DNA of 64,000 nucleotides from Dialister sp900541485 (GCA_965119665.1 OZ221974.1:496001-560000), one strand, 5' to 3'; numbered from the stretch's first letter, positions 1 to 8,978 are shown. Numbers and translations: made by a program. Notes: a model not told the origin generated them from the sequence alone.

Positions 1-324
1 GCTAAAGAAGCTATCATCAAAGCCGGTGATACCGATTCTGTCGTTACCGGTTTTACAAGAAATAACAGTGTACGTGGTCTGAGAAATCAATTCTCCCATA
101 AATTCTTAAAAGCAGAATACGGCGGTGCCAGTGCAGAAGAATTGACTGAACTTTCCCGGGGAAGCAACAAAAAAGCAGCCGTTGACGGCGATGTAGAAAA
201 CGGTTTTGTTTTGGCCGGTATGTCACTTACCCACTTGACCAAAATCGAACCTGTTAATGATATTATAAACGTACTTGTCGAAGAAACAGAAGCGGTATTA
301 AAAAAAGGCCCCTCTCTGATTTAA
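1..324 (+). CDS. fabK: Enoyl-ACP reductase II (FabK) / nitronate monooxygenase family, C-terminal part
   Basis: The reading frame is open from base 1, so the N-terminus lies outside the window; about 107 residues are seen. The tail resembles the FMN-dependent FabK/nitronate monooxygenase TIM-barrel family, with the C-terminal pattern GASAEEL, a GDVENGFVLAG segment (GDVENGxxxAG is typical near the FabK end) and a closing amphipathic helix VNDIINVLVEETEAVLK. FabK reduces enoyl-ACP in the last step of fatty-acid elongation; nitronate monooxygenases share the fold, and the tail alone cannot separate them. FabK is favoured because of the GDVENG pattern. The FMN-binding part is not visible. Confidence 0.7.
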   Translation, partial: AKEAIIKAGDTDSVVTGFTRNNSVRGLRNQFSHKFLKAEYGGASAEELTELSRGSNKKAAVDGDVENGFVLAGMSLTHLTKIEPVNDIINVLVEETEAVLKKGPSLI

Positions 325-447
325 AGTGACCTTTATCATCTCTTTTTGTTATACATGAATGTCAAACCTGTCTTATTCTTTAGCACGCAGTCATTGTATA
401 ATAAAGAAGCAGAATACTATCAATATCATATGTAAGGAGGATTCTTT

Positions 448-1005
448 ATGTATACTTTCAATAATACTTCCTTTAAAGGGAAAAACCCGCAAATTCATGA
501 AGAAGCATTTGTAGCTCCCAACGTTTCTCTCTACGGAGATGTTCGCGTTGCCAAGTATGCCAGCCTTTGGCCCGGCGTTGTCGCTCGCGGAGATGTCAAT
601 TATATTTCCGTTGGCGAATGCTCCAACGTCCAGGATTTGGTTTGTCTCCATGTAGCTGACGACAACCCCTGTATCATCGGTGATTATGTCACAATCGGGC
701 ACTGTGCCTGTGTTCACGGTTGCGTTCTGGAAGATCACGTTCTGGTCGGTATGAATGCCACCATTTTGACCGGTGCCAAAGTCGGAAGAGGATCTATCAT
801 TGCGGCAGGCGCTTTGGTCTTGGAAAACCAGGTTATTCCGCCAAATTCCTTGGTCGTAGGTGTACCGGGAAAAGTCATTTCCACCATTGATAAAATAAAA
901 AATATCCACGGCCAGGCACTTAAATACAAGACCGAATGGGCTATAGACTATGGAGTTCATCCCAATATTGAGGGAGAACTTTATCACGGGGAAGAAATTA
1001 TCTAA
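448..1005 (+). CDS. Gamma-carbonic anhydrase family protein (left-handed beta-helix)
   Basis: A 185-residue hexapeptide-repeat protein of the gamma-carbonic anhydrase/YrdA/PaaY family. Hexapeptide turns run through about residues 15-145. His68 (CLHVA), His85 (IGH) and His90 (VHG) match the three zinc ligands of the family, so a metal site is intact. The ATG follows a strong AAGGAGG site. Such proteins are trimeric and cytoplasmic; activity ranges from CO2 hydration to none detected. It stands alone between the FabK-like gene and a bidirectional terminator shared with lysA. The exact substrate is not readable from sequence. Confidence 0.85.
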   Translation: MYTFNNTSFKGKNPQIHEEAFVAPNVSLYGDVRVAKYASLWPGVVARGDVNYISVGECSNVQDLVCLHVADDNPCIIGDYVTIGHCACVHGCVLEDHVLVGMNATILTGAKVGRGSIIAAGALVLENQVIPPNSLVVGVPGKVISTIDKIKNIHGQALKYKTEWAIDYGVHPNIEGELYHGEEII

Positions 1006-1152
1006 AATTTTTTCAAACCATACGTCATGGAATTCATACGCAACAGTCACATCTGCTGTTGTGTATTTTTTTGTGCCGTAATCCTAAAACTGGATATTTT
1101 CTTTCTTCCATTCCCTTCCATTGAGAATTTTTTATTAAAACTTTCTCCCCAC

Positions 1153-1190
1153 AAAAAGCCCCCGGTAACCAATGTACCGGGGGCTTTTTT
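1153..1190. terminator. Bidirectional intrinsic terminator
   Basis: An 11-bp perfect stem, AGCCCCCGGTA / TACCGGGGGCT, is flanked by A-runs and T-runs. It lies between the convergent gamma-carbonic anhydrase and lysA genes and can serve both. Confidence 0.9.
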
Positions 1191-1201
1191 CTTCTGAATA
1201 T

Positions 1202-2467
1202 TTACTCTTTTATACAATCTTTTAATCCGGGGAAATCCAACGTAGCAAACAAATCGTGGAGTGTTTCATCTCTCCTGATTTGCCGGATCTCTCCGTTTTC
1301 AGAAACCATAATCTCTTTATGTCTCAGCCGGCCGTTATAATTGTATCCCATGCTATGTCCGTGAGCCCCTGTATCATGAATCACCAGCAAATCTCCCTTG
1401 GTGATTTCCGGTAATTCTCGTTGGATAGCAAACTTATCGCTATTTTCACACAATGATCCGACCACATCATATACTCTGTTTTTTTCTGCCTGCTCTTTTC
1501 CGACAACCGTAATATGATGATAAGCACCGTACATACCGGGACGCATAAGATCCGCCATGCAGGCGTCAACGCCTATATAATCCCTGTAAATATTTTTATA
1601 ATGAATGGCTTTTGTTATCAAGTATCCGTACGGTCCGGTAATGGCGCGTCCGCACTCAAAGCAAATACGGGTATGCTCAAAGCCTTTCATTTTTTCTTGA
1701 AATAATTGTTTCGCCCCGTCCCCGAGAGCCTCCAAATCTACCGCATCCTGTTCGGGCCGGTAAGGAATACCGATTCCCCCACCGAAATCAATAAAACGGA
1801 CTGTCACGCCCTGCTGTTCTCTGATATCAAGTGCCAAATCAAACATCATACGGATTGTCCCCAAAAGTCCCGGCAATTCAAGCTCGGATGAAATGACCAT
1901 GGTATGGATGCCGATATAAGTAATTCCCTTATTTTTTGCCCATGCCACACACTTCATCAGTTGGTCATAGGTCATACCGTATTTCGCTTCCTCCGGTGCA
2001 CCGATAATAGAATTACCTCTCGCTAAATCAGGCCCGGGATTATAACGGAAACAAATACGTTCGGGAATAATTCCAAGTCTTTCCAAATCATCCAGATTCG
2101 ATATATCATCAAGATTTATGATAGCACCCAACTCATGAGCCTTAATAAATTCTTCATCAGGCGTATCATTTGAAGAAAATACAATCTCTTCACCGGATAA
2201 ACCGACCGCCTCAGCCAAAATTAATTCCGCCATAGAACTGCAGTCTGCTCCGACATGAACATTATGCAAACTTTTCATAATCCATGGATTCGGCGTTGCT
2301 TTCACTGCAAAATATTCATAAAAGTCAGGATGCCACGAAAATGCCTGTTGCAGCCGCTTCACATTATCCAATATCCCTTTTTCGTCATATAAATGAAATG
2401 GCGTCCCATATGTCTCTGCTATATCCTTAATTAACTGCCCGCTGAAAGGGATCTCTTTTTTACTCAC
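1202..2467 (-). CDS. lysA: Diaminopimelate decarboxylase
   Basis: PLP-dependent fold-III decarboxylase converting meso-diaminopimelate to L-lysine. Signatures: the PLP-lysine region YFAVKATPNP near the N-terminus, the glycine loop DFGGGIGIPY, ECGRAITGPYG, and the CENSD motif carrying the catalytic Cys. Length (about 421 residues) is normal. The frame also opens at a TTG at 2497 with no ribosome binding site; I prefer the GTG at 2467 because an AAGGA precedes it, although 12 bases away. It is monocistronic, ending at the shared terminator. Carboxynorspermidine decarboxylase is a related alternative, but these motifs fit LysA better. Confidence 0.88.
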   Translation of the reverse strand: MSKKEIPFSGQLIKDIAETYGTPFHLYDEKGILDNVKRLQQAFSWHPDFYEYFAVKATPNPWIMKSLHNVHVGADCSSMAELILAEAVGLSGEEIVFSSNDTPDEEFIKAHELGAIINLDDISNLDDLERLGIIPERICFRYNPGPDLARGNSIIGAPEEAKYGMTYDQLMKCVAWAKNKGITYIGIHTMVISSELELPGLLGTIRMMFDLALDIREQQGVTVRFIDFGGGIGIPYRPEQDAVDLEALGDGAKQLFQEKMKGFEHTRICFECGRAITGPYGYLITKAIHYKNIYRDYIGVDACMADLMRPGMYGAYHHITVVGKEQAEKNRVYDVVGSLCENSDKFAIQRELPEITKGDLLVIHDTGAHGHSMGYNYNGRLRHKEIMVSENGEIRQIRRDETLHDLFATLDFPGLKDCIKE

Positions 2468-2598
2468 TTTTTTATCACATCCTTGCGTCTGTATCAAATT
2501 ATATTAAAATTATCACTATTATATCACGGACCTGCCTCCTCTATAAAATTTATCTCTCTCGGAGCGAATGAATAAACATCTTTGCTTTCCTGTTTTAC

Positions 2599-2640
2599 TA
2601 AAAAAACAGATGCCTCCCGCTATGTACGGAGAAGCATCCG
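2599..2640 (-). terminator. Intrinsic terminator of the amino-acid ABC operon
   Basis: Read on the minus strand, the stem GATGCTTCTCC / GGAGGCATC is followed by a run of seven T. It lies just downstream of the binding-protein gene and upstream of lysA. Confidence 0.8.
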
Positions 2641-2697
2641 AAATCCAAATCACATGATTATAATTTTTATCCGTTAGCAAAAAAGCATCATGCTCAT

Positions 2698-3546
2698 TTA
2701 TTTCGCTTTTTCTACTGCCAATTTACTGTACTGATCTACCCATTTTTCAAAATTTCCGTTTTGTGTGTTTTCATCAATCACTTCATTCAGGATTTTTACT
2801 AAATCATCATTCCCTTTCTGCAAGGCTATAGCAGAAACCTTTTTCGCATCAGGGAAAGAAAATTCTGCCAGCGCCAAATCATCATTAAATATCAGGTACT
2901 GCTTTGCCACAACCCCCTCCATGACGATTCCGTTGAGCTTTCCATGCTTTAATTCCAAAACCGCATCGGGAACATTGGTAAGACCTACCGCTTTTGCTCC
3001 TTCAACCTTTTGTGCCGTCGCTTCCTGGGTGGTTGATTTTTCTGCCCCCAACACAGTCCCTTTTAAATCGGAAAGATTTTTATATTTCCCTGCATCTTCT
3101 TTCCGCACGAGAAGCTTTTGCTCTGTCGGCAGGTAAATTTTGGAGAATGCCATGGCTTTTTCTCTTTCCGGAGTCGGTGCAACACCTCCTACCGCTATAT
3201 CCACCTTATCCGCCGTTACAGAAGACAAAAGTGCCGAGAAACTCATATCCTGTACTTCCAGTTTGACTCCCAGTTTATTTGCCACCTGCTGTGCCAATTC
3301 CACATCAAGACCGATAACTTTTTTATCCCCTGCCGTTGCATCTACAAATACATAGGGCGGATAACCGGAAGATGTGCCTACTATAAGTTTGCCTCTTTCT
3401 TTAATTTTCTTAAGTAGTTTTCCCTGCTGTTCTCCTCCCGTGTTTTTATTATTGGCCCCGGTTTTACCGGAATCTCCACATCCTGCTAAAGCAAACATAC
3501 TGACTGCAGCCATTCCCAAAATTACCATTTTAAGTGATTTTTTCAT
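2698..3546 (-). CDS. Polar amino-acid ABC transporter, substrate-binding lipoprotein
   Basis: A 282-residue family-3 solute-binding protein. The N-terminus is a lipoprotein signal peptide with lipobox LAGC (Cys about 23), so the mature protein should be lipid-anchored facing the periplasm. The body has the bilobal pattern: GTSSGYPPYVF at the first strand, DVELAQQVANKLG, and VDIAVGGVAPTPEREKAM, typical of polar amino-acid binders. It is the last gene of a three-gene minus-strand operon (ATPase, permease, binding protein). A ligand cannot be assigned; the promoter carries an ARG-box-like site, which hints at arginine, ornithine or histidine (inference). Confidence 0.88.
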   Translation of the reverse strand: MKKSLKMVILGMAAVSMFALAGCGDSGKTGANNKNTGGEQQGKLLKKIKERGKLIVGTSSGYPPYVFVDATAGDKKVIGLDVELAQQVANKLGVKLEVQDMSFSALLSSVTADKVDIAVGGVAPTPEREKAMAFSKIYLPTEQKLLVRKEDAGKYKNLSDLKGTVLGAEKSTTQEATAQKVEGAKAVGLTNVPDAVLELKHGKLNGIVMEGVVAKQYLIFNDDLALAEFSFPDAKKVSAIALQKGNDDLVKILNEVIDENTQNGNFEKWVDQYSKLAVEKAK

Positions 3547-3583
3547 GATATACCTCCTTATATAACCGACAAATTTTTATTTC

Positions 3584-4279
3584 TCATGCTCTGATAGAAC
3601 GAACTTTCATGCGTCGTTCCAGAATACGCAGGCAGGACGAAACAAAAAATGTCATAACAAAATAATATACGGCTACAATGACAAGTGGCGGAAACGGTTG
3701 GAAACTGATTCCCTGTATCGTCGTTGCCGTATACATCAGGTCTGCCATACCGATAACGGATACCTGGGAAGATTCTTTGATAAGTGTCACAAATTCATTT
3801 CCTATAACCGGCAAAATATTTCTGACCGCTTGGGGAATAATAATTCTGACCATGGACTCCCATTTCGAAAAACCTAACGACATCGCTCCCTCGAGTTGTC
3901 CGTTTCCGACAGACTGTATTCCCGAACGGACTATTTCACACTGATACGCCCCGGAATTTAAAATTAAAGCAATCACACCTGCCGATAGCCGCTCAAAATC
4001 CACTCCCATAATTTCAAAACTCGGGAAATGGATACCCAGGAACGGGAGTCCGAAAAACACCAGAGAAATCTGGACAAGAACAGGCGTCCCGCGGATTACT
4101 TCCACATACACGGCGGAAATTACCTCCAGTATTTTTATCCCCGAAATTTTCATAAAGGCAAGAAGTATACCCAGAAACAATCCGAAAAAACAAGATAAGA
4201 AGGAAATAATAATAGTGATTTTCACGCCGGATAAAAAAATATCCTGATATTTGATGGCCGTTTCTAAAACTATATCCAT
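3584..4279 (-). CDS. Polar amino-acid ABC transporter permease (HisM/GlnP family)
   Basis: Integral membrane permease of about 231 residues with 5-6 predicted helices. The conserved cytoplasmic EAA loop is seen as GQLEGAMSLGFSKWESMVRIIIPQA, described here only in part: EGAMSLGFSKW then IIIPQAVRN. A longer frame starts at a GTG at 4300, but AAGGAG sits six bases before the ATG at 4279, so that start is chosen. It begins ten bases after the ATPase stop and precedes the binding-protein gene, forming one transport operon. It should pair with itself as a homodimer, since only one permease gene is present. Confidence 0.88.
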   Translation of the reverse strand: MDIVLETAIKYQDIFLSGVKITIIISFLSCFFGLFLGILLAFMKISGIKILEVISAVYVEVIRGTPVLVQISLVFFGLPFLGIHFPSFEIMGVDFERLSAGVIALILNSGAYQCEIVRSGIQSVGNGQLEGAMSLGFSKWESMVRIIIPQAVRNILPVIGNEFVTLIKESSQVSVIGMADLMYTATTIQGISFQPFPPLVIVAVYYFVMTFFVSSCLRILERRMKVRSIRA

Positions 4280-4289
4280 GATTGACTCC

Positions 4290-5048
4290 TTAAATTTCAC
4301 TATGCAGCAGACGTTTTAAAAAAGTTTGTGTTCTTTCTTCCGCAGGATGTGTGAAAATCTCCTCCGGTCTGCCTTCTTCCACTATATATCCTTTATCCAT
4401 AAAAACCACATGATCGGCAACCGAGCGGGCAAATTGCATTTCGTGAGTAACGACAGCCATCGTCATTCCCCCCATCGCGACTTCCTTCATGACAGAAAGT
4501 ACATCTCCTACCAATTCGGGATCCAGTGCCGAAGTAGGTTCATCAAAAAGCAACATTTTCGGCTTCATTGCCAATGCTCTAGCAATAGCAACCCGCTGTT
4601 GCTGCCCCCCTGAAAGTGCTCCCGGATAATGGTAGGCCCTTTCACCCATTCCGACACGGGATAATAATTCCATCGCTAAATCTTCCGCTTCTTTTTTATT
4701 CAGCTTATTAATATGCACAGGTGCATACATAACATTTTCTATCGCAGTCATCATAGGAAATAAATTAAAAGATTGAAAGACCATCCCCACATCACGACGC
4801 AGCATTTTTACGTCTGTTTTCTCATCAATCAACTTTCCTTCGAACCAAAGTTCCCCTCCGGTCGGCTTTTCCAGTAAATTTAAGCATCGGAGAAAAGTAC
4901 TTTTCCCGGAACCGGACGGCCCGATAATCGTTACTACTTCCCCGTTATATATTTGCATATTGATATCTTTGAGTACTTCTGTTTTCCCGAATGATTTTTT
5001 TAAATGCTTAATTTCATAGATAATTTGCTTACTTTTATTATCTTTCAT
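4290..5048 (-). CDS. Polar amino-acid ABC transporter ATP-binding protein (GlnQ/HisP family)
   Basis: A 252-residue ABC ATPase, first gene of the transporter operon. Walker A is GPSGSGKST (about residue 43), the Q-loop lies in VGMVFQSFNLFP, the signature is LSGGQQQRVAIARAL, Walker B is MLLFDEPTSALD, and the switch His follows in VVTHEM. These are all intact, so it should energise uptake. It follows a GGGGTGA ribosome binding site and the sigma-A type promoter at 5076-5104, and is divergent from a LysR regulator, the usual arrangement for a controller and its target. Confidence 0.92.
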   Translation of the reverse strand: MKDNKSKQIIYEIKHLKKSFGKTEVLKDINMQIYNGEVVTIIGPSGSGKSTFLRCLNLLEKPTGGELWFEGKLIDEKTDVKMLRRDVGMVFQSFNLFPMMTAIENVMYAPVHINKLNKKEAEDLAMELLSRVGMGERAYHYPGALSGGQQQRVAIARALAMKPKMLLFDEPTSALDPELVGDVLSVMKEVAMGGMTMAVVTHEMQFARSVADHVVFMDKGYIVEEGRPEEIFTHPAEERTQTFLKRLLHSEI

Positions 5049-5075
5049 ATCATCACCCCATTCAATAATATACAG

Positions 5076-5104
5076 ATATTAGCATAATTATTCATGCATG
5101 TCAA
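5076..5104 (-). promoter_or_regulatory. Promoter of the amino-acid ABC operon with ARG-box-like operator
   Basis: On the minus strand, TTGACA (5104-5099) and TAATAT (5081-5076) are separated by exactly 17 bp. The spacer contains CATGAATAATTATGCTAA (5096-5079), which matches 14 of 18 positions of the Bacillus ArgR/AhrC box as I remember it. A near-copy of the whole element lies at 19802-19830. Confidence 0.65.
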
Positions 5105-5246
5105 TATTTTCTCATTTCTTTTTTGAGCAATGTTTTTGGTCAACTTGCTTTTCGCAAAAGACTTCTTACCATGATACAATATTTTTAGATATCAATTTAT
5201 GTTTTCTCTGTTATATATACTTATATTATATAAAGGAGTTTCCCAC

Positions 5247-6149
5247 ATGAAACTGAATTTTATATCCTTACTTTACTTCCAACGGACCGCCGAAATGCAA
5301 CACTTGACAAAAGCGGCAGAGAGCCTGCATATTGCCCAGCCTGCCTTGTCAAGAACCATTGGAGGATTGGAAGCGGAGCTCGGCGTGAGTTTATTTGAAC
5401 GTACGGGCCGGAGTATAAAATTAACCCGCGATGGAGAAATTCTTTTAAAGCATGCCAATGCATTTTTAAAACAGCTGGAGCAACTGAAACACGATTTAAA
5501 GGAATCAAAAAACATGCAGCAGATGACAGTCAAACTGTACATCGGTTCTGCTACGCAACTGATTCCTGTTTTCCTGATGAAATTCAAACAAGAGCATCCG
5601 GAATCTATTTTAGAAATACTGAACCAAAAATCCCCCGTGTCTTCAGATATACAGAGTGACCTCTCTTTATTTTCCAGTAATGAAAAGATTGATAATGACA
5701 ATACGGTCACATTGTTTAAAGAAAATCTGATTATGCTTTTACCTAAAAATCACCCTCTTGCAGGAGCAAGGCAGGTTAAATTAACCGATTTTGCTGATGA
5801 TAAATTTATTACCGCTCCAAAAGGCATGTGGCTCAGAAGCACAACAGATCAGCTTTGCTATGCTGCCGGATTTGAACCATCCATTGTCATGGAAAGTGAT
5901 AATCCGAACACCGTCAGGGAGTTTATTCGCGCCGGTCTGGGCGTTGCAATCGTGCCCCAACTTACCTGGTATGCTGCTCGTGGTGAAGGCGTTGAATCTC
6001 TTTTTCTGCAAGACGACAACTGTTACCGCTATTTAAATTTATCATGGCGTACAGATGCCCCACTTCCCCTTGTCGCCGTATTATTACAAGAATATATTAT
6101 AGATAATTTCTGGTCCTTCGTAGAAAGCACCGCCAATCTAAATAAATAA
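5247..6149 (+). CDS. LysR-family transcriptional regulator
   Basis: A 300-residue LysR regulator. An N-terminal winged helix-turn-helix is seen in the first 60 residues (LTKAAESLHIAQPALSRTI, then LGVSLFERTGRSIKLT), followed by a periplasmic-binding-protein-like effector domain. The frame extends upstream to 5199, but AAAGGAG is placed eight bases before the ATG at 5247 (start MKLNF). It diverges from the polar amino-acid ABC operon with about 200 bp between them, so it is a candidate regulator of that operon and of itself (inference). The inducer is unknown. Confidence 0.88.
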   Translation: MKLNFISLLYFQRTAEMQHLTKAAESLHIAQPALSRTIGGLEAELGVSLFERTGRSIKLTRDGEILLKHANAFLKQLEQLKHDLKESKNMQQMTVKLYIGSATQLIPVFLMKFKQEHPESILEILNQKSPVSSDIQSDLSLFSSNEKIDNDNTVTLFKENLIMLLPKNHPLAGARQVKLTDFADDKFITAPKGMWLRSTTDQLCYAAGFEPSIVMESDNPNTVREFIRAGLGVAIVPQLTWYAARGEGVESLFLQDDNCYRYLNLSWRTDAPLPLVAVLLQEYIIDNFWSFVESTANLNK

Positions 6150-6167
6150 CAAAAGCAGAGATAATCA

Positions 6168-6217
6168 TAAAGAAACAAGCAATCCGAGAAGGTCTAGGAC
6201 CGCTTGTTTCTTTATTT
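6168..6217 (+). terminator. Intrinsic terminator after the LysR gene
   Basis: The 12-bp arms AAAGAAACAAGC / GCTTGTTTCTTT enclose a 21-base loop and are followed by a T-rich run. Confidence 0.85.
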
Positions 6218-6672
6218 TTCTTTTTATTTAATATAACAATTATATTATTATATTTCCATAATTTCAATTTTTTTGATTATATATTTTGTTTATTTTTATA
6301 ATTTACACACCTTTATATCATATATGTCATATTTTTATAATTTATGTAAAGTTAAAGAAAAATTTTACACAAATTATAAATATGTATATTTATGTATTCT
6401 CTACTCATTTTTTAAATGATACCAAAAAACATATGATTTTATATTCTATTGTTATAAATGAATTTTTATCTTTTTTATTTACGAAAGTATGTTTTCTCTG
6501 TTATGAATATTGATTAATATAATAGAATTTTTAATAATAACTTTTTGATTATTTTATAAGTTTTTATTTTTTTATATATCAAAATTATGATTAAATCACA
6601 ATTAATTCCTCTTACTGCAGTAAATAAGTATTGGTATACAGTCTGCATCCTCCTTTATCATGTAATTGTAAA
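6218..6672 (+). other. Extremely AT-rich spacer upstream of the ornithine decarboxylase gene
   Basis: No credible gene: open frames here lack ribosome binding sites and have an AT-driven composition. Bases 6220-6590 are strikingly AT-rich. TTTATAATTT occurs at 6295-6304 and 6334-6343 (within a 14-base direct repeat, 6292-6305 and 6331-6344) and inverted at 6371-6380. A weak ARG-box-like site is at 6502-6519. The stretch probably holds the speF promoter. Confidence 0.4.
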
Positions 6673-6743
6673 ACAACAGTCTTCTGCAACACATGCAAAA
6701 GCGGTCTGGCGATGTGCACACGACAGCCCTTTTATACTGTTGT
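6673..6743 (+). promoter_or_regulatory. Structured leader just upstream of speF
   Basis: Nested inverted repeats precede the speF ribosome binding site (AGGAGG, 6760-6765). The outer arms are ACAACAGT (6673-6680) and ACTGTTGT (6736-6743), a perfect 8-bp match. The inner arms are CACAT (6690-6694) and ATGTG (6712-6716). No T-run follows, so it is not a simple terminator; it may act on translation, as the speF leader of enterobacteria does, but shares no recognisable leader peptide with it. Confidence 0.4.
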
Positions 6744-6773
6744 TACATTATTCGTTATTAGGAGGTCATTCCA

Positions 6774-8957
6774 GTGAAACGTTTAAAAATTGCTTATTCT
6801 GAAAAAGCTCTCGAGATTTTTGGAGCAGTTCCGAATCGTGAAATTGTTAATGTCGGTGAAACAGATTATACCGATGTTGCTGCCGTCGTTATTACCGAAT
6901 CTGATGCAGATGTATTGAAGAACGAAATGATTGACGCTTTCAAAATTCCTGTATTACTGATTAAAGATAATGATTCCCATGTCAGCGATGACATCATCGG
7001 CCGTGTATACCGTGTTATCGATTTGAATGAGACAGATCGTGATTTCTATTCCCGTCAGATTGAAAGTGCTGCCACTCATTATGAAGAAACAGTGCTCCCG
7101 CCTTTCTTTAAAGATCTTCAAAAATATGTAGAAAACGGGTATTCCCAGTTTGATTGCCCCGGTCACCAGGGCGGTGCGTTCTTCCGCAAACACCCGGCCG
7201 GACGTGTTTTCTATGATTTCTTCGGTGAAAATGTTTTTAGAGCAGATCTCTGCAACGCTGACGTTGCCATGGGCGATCTCCTGATTCACGAAGGTCCGGC
7301 TTTGACTGCACAGAAACATGCAGCACGTGTATACAATGCAGATAAAACCTACTTTGTATTAAACGGTACTTCTACATCCAATAAAGTGGTCTTGAATGCT
7401 GTACTCTCTCCCGGCGATATTGTTCTTTTTGATAGGAACAACCATAAATCTGTCGATCATGGTGCTCTTGTATTAGCCGGTGCCACCCCGGTATACCTGG
7501 AAACTGCAAGAAATGCATTCGGTTCTATCGGAGGCATTCTCGAACATTGCTTCGATGAAGATTATATCCGTAAGTTGGTCGCAGAAAAAGATCCGGCCAA
7601 AGCTAAAGAAAAACGCCCGATTCGTATGGCCGTTATACAGCTCGGCACCTATGACGGCTGCATCTACAATGCCCGTCAGGTTATTGATAAAATCGGTCAC
7701 CTCTGCGATTATATTTTCTTCGATTCCGCTTGGGTCGGCTATGAACAGTTCATTCCGATGATGAAGGACTGCAGCCCGCTGCTTCTTGACCTCACACCGG
7801 AAGATCCCGGAATTTTTGTTTCCCAGTCTGTTCATAAACAGCAGGCCGGTTTCTCCATGACCTCCCAGATTCATAAGAAGGACTCTCACATTAAAGGACA
7901 GGATCGTTATGTTCCTCATAAGAGAGTCAACAATGCATTCATGATGCACGCTTCTACCTCTCCGCTGTACCAACTCTTCGCAGCATTGGATGTCAATGCC
8001 AAGATGCATGAAGGCGAAGCAGGCAGAAAACTTTGGGTAGATGCGGTAAAGACCGTTATCGAAACCCGTAAGCAAGTACTTCGTCACTGTCACTATATCC
8101 GTCCTCTCGTTCCGCCAGTAGTTTACGGAAAGAAATGGGAAGACGGCGATACCGAAAAAATGGCCAACGATATCAACTACTGGGCATTTGAACCGGGCGC
8201 TAAATGGCATGGATTCGAAGGCTATGGCAAAGGCCAGTACTTTATTGATCCAATGAAATTACAGTTTGTTACCTGCGGTATCGATATCGAAAACAACGGC
8301 TATGAAGAATTCGGGATCCCGGGAAATATTTTGGCCAACTATCTCCGCGAAAACGGAATCATTCCGGAAAAATGTGACTTGAATGACATTCTTTTCCTCA
8401 TGACCCCGGCAGAAAACAAGACCAAAATGGACGATCTTGTAGCCAAACTGATTCGATTTGAAAAGCTGATTGATGAAGATGCACCGATGGCTGAAGTACT
8501 TCCTTCCGTTTACCATGCAAACGAAGAAAAATACAGAGGCTACACCATTCGCCGGCTCTGCCAAGAAATGCACGATTTCTACAAGGACAGAAAAGTATTC
8601 ACCTTACAGAAACACTTATTCCTCGCAGATTATTTCCCGGAATATGTCATGAATCCCCAAATTGCACAGTACGAATTCATGCGCGGTCATGGTGAACTCA
8701 TCGACTTGGAAGAAGCTGAAGGCCGTGTAGCATTGGAAGGTGCTCTGCCTTATCCTCCGGGAGTTCTCTGCGTACACCCCGGTGAAAAATGGTCCAAGAC
8801 ATGTGTGGAATATTTCCTTGATCTTGTCGAAGGTATTAACCAGCTCCCGGGATTTGCTCCGGAAATTCAAGGGGTTTATGTACAAGAAGCCGCTGACGGC
8901 AAAAAACATGCTTATGGATATGTTTTGAAAAAAGAATTCGAGAATAACGTAAAATAA
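6774..8957 (+). CDS. speF: Ornithine decarboxylase, inducible SpeF type
   Basis: A 727-residue fold-I (prokaryotic group III) PLP decarboxylase making putrescine and CO2 from ornithine. An N-terminal wing domain (about 1-105) precedes the PLP core, with CPGHQGG, the phosphate-binding NGTSTSNK, the ring-stacking His in RNNHKS, FDSAWVGYEQF, and SVHKQQAGFS whose lysine is residue 355, the same number I recall for Lactobacillus 30a ornithine decarboxylase. The active-site segment HASTSPLYQLFAALD is complete. The start is GTG behind AGGAGG. It is followed by potE, giving the classical acid-resistance/putrescine pair: decarboxylation consumes a proton and PotE swaps product for substrate. Confidence 0.93.
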   Translation: MKRLKIAYSEKALEIFGAVPNREIVNVGETDYTDVAAVVITESDADVLKNEMIDAFKIPVLLIKDNDSHVSDDIIGRVYRVIDLNETDRDFYSRQIESAATHYEETVLPPFFKDLQKYVENGYSQFDCPGHQGGAFFRKHPAGRVFYDFFGENVFRADLCNADVAMGDLLIHEGPALTAQKHAARVYNADKTYFVLNGTSTSNKVVLNAVLSPGDIVLFDRNNHKSVDHGALVLAGATPVYLETARNAFGSIGGILEHCFDEDYIRKLVAEKDPAKAKEKRPIRMAVIQLGTYDGCIYNARQVIDKIGHLCDYIFFDSAWVGYEQFIPMMKDCSPLLLDLTPEDPGIFVSQSVHKQQAGFSMTSQIHKKDSHIKGQDRYVPHKRVNNAFMMHASTSPLYQLFAALDVNAKMHEGEAGRKLWVDAVKTVIETRKQVLRHCHYIRPLVPPVVYGKKWEDGDTEKMANDINYWAFEPGAKWHGFEGYGKGQYFIDPMKLQFVTCGIDIENNGYEEFGIPGNILANYLRENGIIPEKCDLNDILFLMTPAENKTKMDDLVAKLIRFEKLIDEDAPMAEVLPSVYHANEEKYRGYTIRRLCQEMHDFYKDRKVFTLQKHLFLADYFPEYVMNPQIAQYEFMRGHGELIDLEEAEGRVALEGALPYPPGVLCVHPGEKWSKTCVEYFLDLVEGINQLPGFAPEIQGVYVQEAADGKKHAYGYVLKKEFENNVK

Positions 8958-8978
8958 TGATTTTTACCCGGCATAGTC

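Noticed and set aside
391..1050. Long minus-strand open frame opposite the gamma-carbonic anhydrase gene
   Set aside because: It is antisense to a clear hexapeptide-repeat protein and has no ribosome binding site or recognisable domain.
6286..6513. 75-codon frame in the AT-rich block before speF
   Set aside because: Composition is AT-driven (Phe, Ile, Tyr-rich), there is no Shine-Dalgarno, and it looks like chance.
6587..6802. 71-codon frame running into the speF start, a possible leader peptide
   Set aside because: No ribosome binding site and no similarity to known speF leader peptides; only the hairpin is kept as a candidate signal.
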